The notes below the pieces were generated by a model that made no database searches, was not told the DNA's origin, and saw nothing but the letters and a program-made list of their open reading frames with translations. A stretch of DNA of 34,838 nt from an uncultured Candidatus Saccharibacteria bacterium (lineage in GTDB: Bacteria; Patescibacteriota; Saccharimonadia; Saccharimonadales; Saccharimonadaceae): NCBI GenBank assembly GCA_937974295.1, contig CALBWN010000055.1, positions 1 to 34,838 of the forward strand. Direction: 5' to 3'. The position numbers were made by a program, and so were the translations under genes. Of the stretch, positions 27,868-34,838 are shown in pieces (within the stretch, counting starts at the first letter, position 1; the number at the start of each line of letters is the position of its first letter).

Positions 27868-29247
27868 ATGACAGAAATACTACGACGAACAGACCAACCA
27901 GAAGGTAAAACACCACAAACAGAAGGCGACTTAGTAAGTAGAGTCCTTGACAGCATTGATTTGCAGCCTACCCAAGGAAACCTCAGTCCTGAGCGCCTTC
28001 CTGATTATGACCCCGACCCAAGTGATCCCAATACACCCTGGGAGTTCCAGGGATTACAGAACGACAAACCTAAAAACGAAGCAGACACACCAAACCCTAC
28101 AGAGGAAGACCCTGATAAAAAGTGGACTCGACGAAAGATTATAGCTAGCGGCGTCCTAGTCTTATGTGGCGTCGGAGGTGGAGTAATTGCGCATTTAGAC
28201 GATTCTGTAAAAGCTAGCCGTGATACTAGCACGGATACTAGCACACCCCAGCTTGATCTTAATACTACTCCAGGCTCATCCGAACAAACATATGAGCCAC
28301 TCTCATCCCCGCAAGAAGCCTTGCTTAACTCGGATTATGTTACCAGTTTATCTGCAGAAGACCAAAAAAGCCTTAAGTCACTGCTAGAGATACCCGTTGA
28401 CAGCCCTTCAAATGATTACTTTGGGAAAGCTCCTCAGTGGGAAGGCACCAAGCAAGTACTTCTTGAAGCTGTTGTTGGCCAATATCGAGACGAAACTCTA
28501 CACAAGATGACCGATCGATACCCAACGATGAATAGTGAGCAACTTGAAAAATTTGAGCAAAATGCCACCATGAAGCCAAGTGTAGATGTTGGCTATAGTT
28601 TACCGCAAATCATTGACCACAATGCTCTTGTTTTTAATGTTGCTCAGACTATTGTAGAAAAATATAAGGTGAGTAGCTATAAAGATGAAGCTATTAGCAT
28701 AGCACAGAAACTGCTTGATGCTTGTGTTCTCTCAAGCAAGAGCTTCATACAAGCACCAGACCGTTCTGTAGCAACAAGTTATCGAGATGAGCTTATCAAG
28801 ATGATACAGTATTCTACGTCTGCTTGGGCGGGCGAGTCAGAAGGCGCCCCAAGTATGACACTACAAAACTTTATACAGCCATCCTCTACAAGGGATGATT
28901 TGGAGCCTATTGGGCAGATCCCTCTATATTATGACAATGATAACCCTCTTTTCCCAGACCAAAAGCGCATCGAGGGAACTTCTATTTTTTATAACAAAGC
29001 AGTCACAAGCCAAAGAACTGAGCCAGTCAAAGACGATCTGCCTGCTAATGACAATGGTCAAGATGATCAACCGTCAAAGGCAACAACTATTATTTATGTT
29101 CCTTGCGCTATTAGCACTGATGATGGCGCTGAGCAGATCATATACTATCCTATCAGCCCACTAAACGCAAGCAATCAGCGAGCCCTCGTAGAGAGCTCAA
29201 TATTTGGGCATGCTGCCGCAAAAGGCAAGAACAAATGTTTCTACTAG
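27868..29247 (+). CDS. Bitopic membrane protein of the secretion locus (unknown)
   Basis: The protein has 459 residues. The first 85 are acidic and Pro-rich (LPDYDPDPSDPNTPWEF). WTRRKIIASGVLVLCGVGGG then gives one transmembrane helix at about 88-110, with positive residues on the N-terminal side. The N-terminus is therefore cytoplasmic and the remaining 340 residues lie outside. RRKIIASG resembles a twin-arginine signal but is too deep in the chain to be a typical one. The outer part is polar and mostly helical, ending near AAAKGKNKCFY. No family is recognised. GGGGAGG lies 10 nt upstream of the ATG. Its position before the VirB6-like gene and its similar AT-rich codon use suggest a shared apparatus. 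Confidence 0.7.
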   Translation: MTEILRRTDQPEGKTPQTEGDLVSRVLDSIDLQPTQGNLSPERLPDYDPDPSDPNTPWEFQGLQNDKPKNEADTPNPTEEDPDKKWTRRKIIASGVLVLCGVGGGVIAHLDDSVKASRDTSTDTSTPQLDLNTTPGSSEQTYEPLSSPQEALLNSDYVTSLSAEDQKSLKSLLEIPVDSPSNDYFGKAPQWEGTKQVLLEAVVGQYRDETLHKMTDRYPTMNSEQLEKFEQNATMKPSVDVGYSLPQIIDHNALVFNVAQTIVEKYKVSSYKDEAISIAQKLLDACVLSSKSFIQAPDRSVATSYRDELIKMIQYSTSAWAGESEGAPSMTLQNFIQPSSTRDDLEPIGQIPLYYDNDNPLFPDQKRIEGTSIFYNKAVTSQRTEPVKDDLPANDNGQDDQPSKATTIIYVPCAISTDDGAEQIIYYPISPLNASNQRALVESSIFGHAAAKGKNKCFY

Positions 29248-29423
29248 ACTAGTGTTATTCTTAGTATCTTACTTTGCCTAAAAATAGCAAACGTAAATAT
29301 TATTTTACACCTATAGTGTTTAGTATCAGTATTAGAATTGCTGGGTAATATCTATATGATGTTGTTTTCTGCTTCTCACCTGTTAGATGAACTTTGTGTC
29401 TTTTGTTTTGTTTGTATCTGTGC

Positions 29424-29429
29424 TTAAAT
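29424..29429 (+). promoter_or_regulatory. Possible leaderless -10 of the VirB6-like gene
   Basis: TGC-TTAAAT is followed by 6 nt (AGACAT) and the ATG at 29436. The hexamer is weak but fits the geometry seen at stronger sites in the window. Confidence 0.35.
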
Positions 29430-29435
29430 AGACAT

Positions 29436-32400
29436 ATGACAAGTAGCAAAAAGAAGTGTTTTTCACTCTCTCGTTTTTCTCTTTTTATTACAGTAGTTCT
29501 GTTTGTAGCTTCTTTGTTGGCAACAACATTTTCTCCTATAGTCCACGCAAAGGAAGATTCGCAAATGGCTCCACAAGAGCAATCTGCAAGCTGGGCATAT
29601 GCGCAGGCTCTTAGCTTTTGCCTACACATAAATGACCCTAAAGCAACCAATACACCGTATAGTATGAAGATATATGGTAATCAAATAGATGCAAACGAAG
29701 TTGAGGCGGGTAATTGGTTCACAGGAGAGCGGTATACTTCAGGTCCTTCTTGGTTTTTTAAGAGTTTATCAAAATACGTCGGTTCGCAGTATGTTAGGAA
29801 TGATAAAGCATGGGGTAACCATGCGGCCTCACAAGTTTTTTATTGTGACCGCGGTGAGAAATCATCTTGGGTGAAGGATGCAGCAACACTGTGGGGTTAT
29901 AAGTCACCAACTGAAATGTTATGTAGTTTTGGAGCAAAGCGCATTCCTAGTAGCCCAGGCCATGATGAAGATTGTGTTAGCGGCACTGGACCATTCACTG
30001 TTGATTTTACATTAGCAAAAGGTTTTGGTGGAATTTTACAAGCTATTGCTGATAAACTAAAAGCAAAAGGGGTCCACTCTACAGACGCTAAATTAAGGAT
30101 GAGTGATGCAGCTGAATACCTATATTGGTACAACGTACTACGAGGTGGGTGCGGTGCCGAAGTAACAGACAAGGATTTTCCTGACAGTGATAAGTATTCT
30201 ATAAAAAACATTAAAACAACTGATGGCAAGGGGAATGTTAGTAATAAGAACTACTACATGAACCCTGTCAAAGGAGGGCCTTGGGATAAAACCATAAAAA
30301 CAAAAGCATTCGACAGTAATGGAAATAACTCGAATCTAACTTGTGTAGACATAGCAAAAGCGATGGCTGCAAAAGCTGATGCCTATTCAAAATGGATCAA
30401 AGAAGATACCTGTGAGAAAAAGTTTTCAGGTAATAAAGCTGGTATAGACCAGTGTAAGCAAGGGCGGTCAGCAAAGAATGCTGACGACTGCAAAAATAAA
30501 TTCCCTGATAACGATGAAGCATACAAAAATTGTCTGGCTGGTATGGGCAAAAGCGATGGCACCGCAAATAGTGCTACTGGTACATATGATAGCGATAAAG
30601 AGGATGAAGATATAAATACATGCTCTGATGCAATAGGTGCTATCGGATGGATGGTTTGTCCTGTCGTCAACTTTATGGGGAAAGTAATTGATGGGCTGTA
30701 TGGAATTATTAGTGACTTTTTGTCTCTTGATCACGAAATATTCCAAAAAGATGCTGCAAATGAATCATGGTCGGCATTTCGCAATATAGCTAATATTCTA
30801 CTTATTGCTGCATTCCTGTTTGTCATATATTCACACGTCACAAGTCTTGGTATTTCCAATTATGGAATCAAACGGATATTACCAAGATTGATTATGATAT
30901 CTATCTTAATTAATGTTTCATTTATTGTTTGTCAATTCCTTATTGATATGTCTAATGTTCTTGGTGGATCTTTGTATGGCTTCATTAATACTCTAGCTTC
31001 TGGTGGTGCTGACAAAACAAGTTTTGCCGAGAGGACCGCTCAAGTAGCTCTCGCTGGTGGTAGCACCGTTGCAGCTGGCACCTTTGTTGCGGCAGAGGGT
31101 TCTCTGTTGGTTGCAAATATATCTCTTCTTGGCCCTATTGCACTCGGTGCACTTATCGGACTCTTACTAGCTTTCATTATCCTATTAGGTCGCAATGCTG
31201 GTATTGTTATATTGGCAGTCATTTCACCACTTGCTTTTGTGGCACTTCTTCTTCCTAATACTGAAAAACTCTACCATAAGTGGTGGAAGATGTTCCTAAG
31301 CTTACTTGCAGTGTATCCAACGATTGCTGTTATATTTGGTATGTCTAAAGTAGCAGCCTCCATCTTTATCGCGAAGGATGATGTAACAAGCCAAATTACA
31401 GCTCTTGGTGTTATGTTTATTCCGCTTCTTGCTTCTCCAGCTTTACTTATGGGAGCGATGGGAGCGATGGGAGCATTAGGAGCCAAGTTACAGCATATGG
31501 GCATGCGAAGCAATGCAAAACTTCTAGCGAAGACTCGCGAAAATATGGGCAAAACATCAATTGGCTACGGTATCCAGCAGGCAAGGTTATTACGCGAACA
31601 AGAGCGTAACAGAAAGATGATGGGGCAGTTTGCTAACGCAACAGGAGCTCGTGGTTTCTTATATAATACTCTTGGTGGTCGCCAAGCAAGCGACCGTCGC
31701 TCTCAGATTGCAAGCAAGTTTGAGACCGAACAACGCAACCAGCAAAAAGACGAAGCTCAAACATGGCTCGCTAATAACTATTCATTCACGGATATTGCAG
31801 ATGCAGCGGTCTCGGGCAGTATTAGAGACAAGAAAACAGGCAGCTTAAGAAACTTGACAGCTATGGAACGGGCTGCTGCAATTGACCATGCTATGTCAGG
31901 TGGCAATTCTGAGCAAAGGTTTGAGATTTTGAAAGCTACTGGCGATCTTGGCAACAACGATAGTTATAACAGTAAGGAAGTGGGGTACATGCGATATCTT
32001 GCAGCATCTGGTGCACGCAGTAGAGGTGATGCCGATGTGTATGGTGCTGGTACTCTTGGTAAAATAGAAGATGGCGCATTTAGTACTGAACTCGCTGCAA
32101 AGAATGGCCTTATTGGTGCAGTAGCAAGCAGGCTCAATAATGGTGAGATGTCTAACGAGACGATAGCATCGAAGAGTGCTGGGCAAAGTAAAATTATTAA
32201 GGACGCTATGGAAAAACTTAACGATACTGCCCAAGAAAGAGTCCGCTCCAACTTTAATACGTTCCTACAAACTGAGCGTGGTCAAGAAACACCAGAGGCA
32301 ACTGTTGCAAATATTATGGGGTTCGATGCCAGCGATCCTGACCGTATTAATAAAGCTGCCGACATTAAACAAGAGGCTGTAGAGACTGCCAATAGAGCAA

Positions 32401-32549
32401 ATCAGGTAGATCTAGCCGCATTGCAAAGTCAACTTGTCTCGGCAGCCGAGGAAGCTGTAAAAAATAATATTGACAACGCGTTCAAGAATCAAACCCAAAA
32501 CCAAGGAGGTGGGGGTGGTCGCTTCTCTTGGCGAGGTCGTAAAAAATAA
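29436..32549 (+). CDS. VirB6/TrbL-like polytopic membrane protein with exported N-domain
   Basis: The protein has 1037 residues. A signal peptide (hydrophobic 11-33, cut after VHA at 38) is followed by about 380 exported residues with many Cys (SFCLHIND, FYCDRG, EDCVSG, and repeated C-K-N-K-F motifs near 345-375). A membrane block then spans about 449-680, with NIANILLIAAFLFVIYSHVT, RLIMISILINVSFIVCQFLI, IALGALIGLLLAFIILLGR and FMSK-type loops, as in VirB6/TrbL channel proteins. The cytoplasmic tail of about 350 residues is polar and helical, ending GGGGGRFSWRGRKK. VirB6 forms part of the inner-membrane channel of type IV secretion systems. The start at 29436 is preferred over the upstream ATG at 29394. 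Codon use is AT-rich. Confidence 0.78.
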   Translation: MTSSKKKCFSLSRFSLFITVVLFVASLLATTFSPIVHAKEDSQMAPQEQSASWAYAQALSFCLHINDPKATNTPYSMKIYGNQIDANEVEAGNWFTGERYTSGPSWFFKSLSKYVGSQYVRNDKAWGNHAASQVFYCDRGEKSSWVKDAATLWGYKSPTEMLCSFGAKRIPSSPGHDEDCVSGTGPFTVDFTLAKGFGGILQAIADKLKAKGVHSTDAKLRMSDAAEYLYWYNVLRGGCGAEVTDKDFPDSDKYSIKNIKTTDGKGNVSNKNYYMNPVKGGPWDKTIKTKAFDSNGNNSNLTCVDIAKAMAAKADAYSKWIKEDTCEKKFSGNKAGIDQCKQGRSAKNADDCKNKFPDNDEAYKNCLAGMGKSDGTANSATGTYDSDKEDEDINTCSDAIGAIGWMVCPVVNFMGKVIDGLYGIISDFLSLDHEIFQKDAANESWSAFRNIANILLIAAFLFVIYSHVTSLGISNYGIKRILPRLIMISILINVSFIVCQFLIDMSNVLGGSLYGFINTLASGGADKTSFAERTAQVALAGGSTVAAGTFVAAEGSLLVANISLLGPIALGALIGLLLAFIILLGRNAGIVILAVISPLAFVALLLPNTEKLYHKWWKMFLSLLAVYPTIAVIFGMSKVAASIFIAKDDVTSQITALGVMFIPLLASPALLMGAMGAMGALGAKLQHMGMRSNAKLLAKTRENMGKTSIGYGIQQARLLREQERNRKMMGQFANATGARGFLYNTLGGRQASDRRSQIASKFETEQRNQQKDEAQTWLANNYSFTDIADAAVSGSIRDKKTGSLRNLTAMERAAAIDHAMSGGNSEQRFEILKATGDLGNNDSYNSKEVGYMRYLAASGARSRGDADVYGAGTLGKIEDGAFSTELAAKNGLIGAVASRLNNGEMSNETIASKSAGQSKIIKDAMEKLNDTAQERVRSNFNTFLQTERGQETPEATVANIMGFDASDPDRINKAADIKQEAVETANRANQVDLAALQSQLVSAAEEAVKNNIDNAFKNQTQNQGGGGGRFSWRGRKK

Positions 32550-32594
32550 AATAACGAAGTATTGCTGTATTCTCTCCACTCATCCCCCTCATGC

Positions 32595-32600
32595 TATAAT
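32595..32600 (+). promoter_or_regulatory. Extended -10 before the PrgI-like gene
   Basis: TGC-TATAAT (32592-32600) lies 13 nt before the ATG at 32614. The predicted leader is about 6 nt, with no Shine-Dalgarno. Confidence 0.5.
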
Positions 32601-32613
32601 AAATACATAAGCT

Positions 32614-34476
32614 ATGTCGAGATATAAGGTTGCGCAGGATGTAGAGGCAGAGGATAAGATTCTTGGGCCGTTTAGCTTTCGCCAGTTTATTTATCTGCTG
32701 GTTGCGGCGGCGGGGATTGCGCTAGCGTGGGGGCTGTCGCAAGTGTTTTTGCCACTGGCGGTTATTCCGGTGCCGATTATTCTGCTGTTTGGTGCGCTAG
32801 CTTTGCCGCTGCGCAAGGATCAGCCAATGGAGGTTTACCTCGCGGCGGTGGTATCATTCTACACCAAGCCACGCCGGCGCATGTGGCAGCCCGATGGCAT
32901 CAGCTCACTCATCGAGATTACAGTGCCCGAGAAGGTGGAGATTGAGCGAACGAAGAACCTCAGCCAAGACGAGGCCGAGCGCCGCTTGGCGTATCTGTCG
33001 CAGTTGGCCGATACTCATGGCTGGTCTATCCGCCATACTCGTGTGCCCGATGCACAGGGGTCGATGATTAGTGATGTATACTTCGAGGCGCAGCAGACCT
33101 CAGATATGTTTGATGATAACAGTAGCGAAGCACGGGCGATGACGCGGCGCATTGAGCAATCAAACCAAGCCCGGCGCCGAGCCGCCATCGAGCGCATGCA
33201 AGCCCCAGCGGCTGCGCTGCCTGCCGTAGCTGATGGGCAGCCACTCCAGCAAGCTCCTGTGCCATATCAGCCAGCATGGCCGCAGACTCAGCCGCAACCA
33301 TACCAGGCAGCACCGCAGCCAGCTCCAACTATCCCACCACAGGCTACACCACCGTACCAGCCACCCGTTGATGACGCTGGCTTTGCACCAGTATCACCAC
33401 CTCAGCCTCGTATGCCAGAGCCGCCATACCCAGCACCAGAGCCTCAGCGCCCAGCAGTGTCGTATTCATCCACGAGCTTCCCGGAGAATCGCACGGCGTC
33501 GTCGCATCAGCAAGTTCCTTCACTCGATGCTAGTGCTTACCAAAATCAACCAAACCCATACCCACCTCAGCAATCTACCGAGGTATACGAGATTTCGCCA
33601 GTGGATGATGCGGCGCATGACGAAACACCTGTTGCCGAGCCACAGCCCATGCCGCGAGAGCATGACTCACTCCAGTCTTTGCCAATGGCACTGCCCGCCG
33701 TTATTCCGCATGATTCGGTCTTGCCAGACGCCCTGAGCAAGCCCTACACGCCGCCCAAGCCCACAGTAGAAGCTGTGCCAGAGCCCAAGCCAGAAGAAAC
33801 ACCATCCTTCGAGGCGATCTATGCCAACCTGCGCCAGCACGCCACTCCCATCACCGACGCTGTGCCGCTTGTACCACCCCAAAAACCAGCCACGCGCACC
33901 ACAACTGCACCCAGCTACCCATCAGCTGAAGCAGCACCTCCTACCGATACTCAGCCATCGTTCACTTCAACACCTGCAGAGCAACCGACCCCAACAGCGC
34001 CAACTCCCAATTATCCACACACTCCTACGCCACACCCTTCCCAGCAGCCAGTGCCACCTCAGCAGCCACCCGTCGCATCAGCCCAAACCACACAAGCTCT
34101 CGCACCCCCCCCAGCCGCCGTGTCCTACCGGGAGCGCTCGGCACTGGCTGATGATAAAAATGTCATCGATATGGCGGTGCGCTATAACCCATACCCCAGC
34201 ATTCATCAGTCGGTCATTCAGCCGCTCGACCCCAGTTATTATGCCAAGACAACCCCCACGCGCGAGGAACGCCTGCGTGAGGAGCAGCTCGCCCAGCAAC
34301 GCAACAATCTGCCGCCAAACACTAGCACAAACCCCGTCTCGCCTGATATAATTAGACTAGCCAGCAACTCTGATTTGTCCGTTGCTGCCATTGCCAATGA
34401 AGCCAACCGGATTCAACATCAAGAGCAGGCTAGTCAGGATGATGACGATGATGAGATTGTCATCCCTTTGCGCTAA
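32614..34476 (+). CDS. PrgI/VirB3-like protein with a long Pro/Gln-rich tail
   Basis: The protein has 620 residues. Residues 1-95 form a PrgI family domain: KILGPFSFRQFIYLLVAAAG, then two close transmembrane helices (about 23-66), LPLRKDQPMEVYLAAVVSF and a basic YTKPRRRMWQPDG. PrgI is the VirB3 counterpart in Gram-positive conjugation-type systems and is partner to the VirB4 ATPase encoded next. Residues about 95-185 are a soluble, charged domain (LSQDEAERRLAYLSQLAD). From 190 to about 520 the chain is a disordered run of Pro, Gln and Ala. The last 100 residues regain order (VIDMAVRYNPYPSIHQS) and end in an acidic DDDDDEIVIPLR. PrgI proteins are usually near 100-130 residues, so the extension is unusual. 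Confidence 0.85.
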   Translation: MSRYKVAQDVEAEDKILGPFSFRQFIYLLVAAAGIALAWGLSQVFLPLAVIPVPIILLFGALALPLRKDQPMEVYLAAVVSFYTKPRRRMWQPDGISSLIEITVPEKVEIERTKNLSQDEAERRLAYLSQLADTHGWSIRHTRVPDAQGSMISDVYFEAQQTSDMFDDNSSEARAMTRRIEQSNQARRRAAIERMQAPAAALPAVADGQPLQQAPVPYQPAWPQTQPQPYQAAPQPAPTIPPQATPPYQPPVDDAGFAPVSPPQPRMPEPPYPAPEPQRPAVSYSSTSFPENRTASSHQQVPSLDASAYQNQPNPYPPQQSTEVYEISPVDDAAHDETPVAEPQPMPREHDSLQSLPMALPAVIPHDSVLPDALSKPYTPPKPTVEAVPEPKPEETPSFEAIYANLRQHATPITDAVPLVPPQKPATRTTTAPSYPSAEAAPPTDTQPSFTSTPAEQPTPTAPTPNYPHTPTPHPSQQPVPPQQPPVASAQTTQALAPPPAAVSYRERSALADDKNVIDMAVRYNPYPSIHQSVIQPLDPSYYAKTTPTREERLREEQLAQQRNNLPPNTSTNPVSPDIIRLASNSDLSVAAIANEANRIQHQEQASQDDDDDEIVIPLR

Positions 34477-34494
34477 GAAATAAGAAGGAGAGTG

Positions 34495-34838
34495 GTGTCG
34501 CCAAATTCACCCAACAATCAACAGCCACCAGCTGGGCCACCCAGCCAGTTTGGTTATAACCAAGGCCAGGGCGCTGCGCCAGCGGGCCAGGCACCAGCCA
34601 ATTACCCGCAGTATCCCGCTCCGCCACAGGGCAATTACCCCGCCGTGCAAGCACCGGCTCAGCCACCAGCTGTGCAGGGCAGTACGAATGATCAGCCCAC
34701 CCAAGACACCAAGAAAAAGGCTCCACCCAAGCCCGCTACCACGCAGAATAGCCTCCTCCTCTCGGAGCTGCGTGATGATATGATCATCATGGGTGATGGC
34801 AGCTTCCGTGCCGTCATTGCCTGTGAGTCGATCAACTT
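34495..34838 (+). CDS. VirB4/TrbE-like secretion ATPase, N-terminus (runs off window)
   Basis: The frame starts with GTG at 34495 after AAGGAG (34485-34490); an adjacent in-frame GTG at 34492 is too near it. The first 80 residues are again Pro/Gln/Ala-rich (PSQFGYNQGQGAAPAGQAP). The ordered part then begins: SLLLSELRDDMIIMGDGSFR and AVIACESINF, resembling the N-terminal opening of VirB4-like ATPases. Its position directly after the PrgI/VirB3-like gene, 18 bp away, supports this. VirB4 would energise pilus assembly or substrate transfer. The Walker motifs lie beyond the window, so the assignment rests on the short motif and gene order. Confidence 0.65.
   Translation, partial: MSPNSPNNQQPPAGPPSQFGYNQGQGAAPAGQAPANYPQYPAPPQGNYPAVQAPAQPPAVQGSTNDQPTQDTKKKAPPKPATTQNSLLLSELRDDMIIMGDGSFRAVIACESIN

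Noticed and set aside
28128..28150. Twin-arginine export signal in the bitopic protein
   Set aside because: The RR motif lies about 87 residues from the start, after an acidic domain; it is better read as the positive flank of a single membrane helix.

Overview
The window reads as a chromosomal piece of a Patescibacteria/CPR bacterium, most likely Candidatus Saccharibacteria (TM7). This is inference from gene content and style. It has several small TrbC/VirB2-like pilins, a PrgI/VirB3-like and a VirB4-like protein fed by a VirB6-like channel protein, a MurE-type ligase, two FemA/FemX-type peptidoglycan bridge enzymes, and a bacterial PGI/PMI-like SIS protein. UGA is an ordinary stop here (the pilin ending at 304, HIT, the ABC ATPase), so this is not a UGA-recoding CPR lineage.

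Layout. (1) 1-1806: four consecutive VirB2/TrbC-like pilins, the first cut by the window edge. (2) 1807-2445: non-coding now, but with minus-strand coding-like scraps that suggest a decayed gene. (3) 2446-5216: hsp20 and comF diverge from overlapping promoters, then tRNA-Ser(UGA), a start-less ORF remnant, a two-TM protein and tRNA-Arg(GCG). (4) 5528-8395: a 955-residue secreted beta-helix plus leucine-rich-repeat protein. (5) 8852-10994: tRNA-Ser(GCU), a fifth pilin, tRNA-Ser(CGA), then HIT and rlmH. (6) 10995-14426: a His-rich membrane protein and valS, whose stop codon lies in a pentanucleotide tandem repeat. (7) 15158-17578: two FemAB-like genes. (8) 17923-21274: a deoxyribosyltransferase-like gene, tsaD and a MurE-like ligase. 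(9) 21288-24236: a small unknown, a PD-(D/E)XK-like nuclease candidate, a small conserved-looking protein and a PGI/PMI-like gene. (10) 24702-27432: a MacB-like ABC pair and tRNA-Ser(GGA). (11) 27868-34838: an AT-rich bitopic protein and a VirB6-like protein, then GC-richer PrgI-like and VirB4-like (partial) genes with Pro/Gln-rich segments.

How it works together. The two edges belong to one theme: a type IV secretion/pilus-like machine (pilins left; channel, PrgI and ATPase right). The middle holds cell-wall building (MurE-like, FemAB pair), tRNA and rRNA modification (tsaD, rlmH), Ser/Arg tRNAs and a large exported adhesin-like protein. All four serine tRNA isoacceptors (UGA, GCU, CGA, GGA) occur in 23.5 kb.

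The strongest cross-cutting pattern is in gene starts. Several genes have a TATAMT-type -10 exactly 6 nt before ATG with no Shine-Dalgarno, implying leaderless mRNAs, and many -10 boxes carry an upstream TGC (extended -10). Genes for exported proteins tend instead to have a leader and a good Shine-Dalgarno. No CRISPR array, insertion sequence, rRNA or replication origin was seen.
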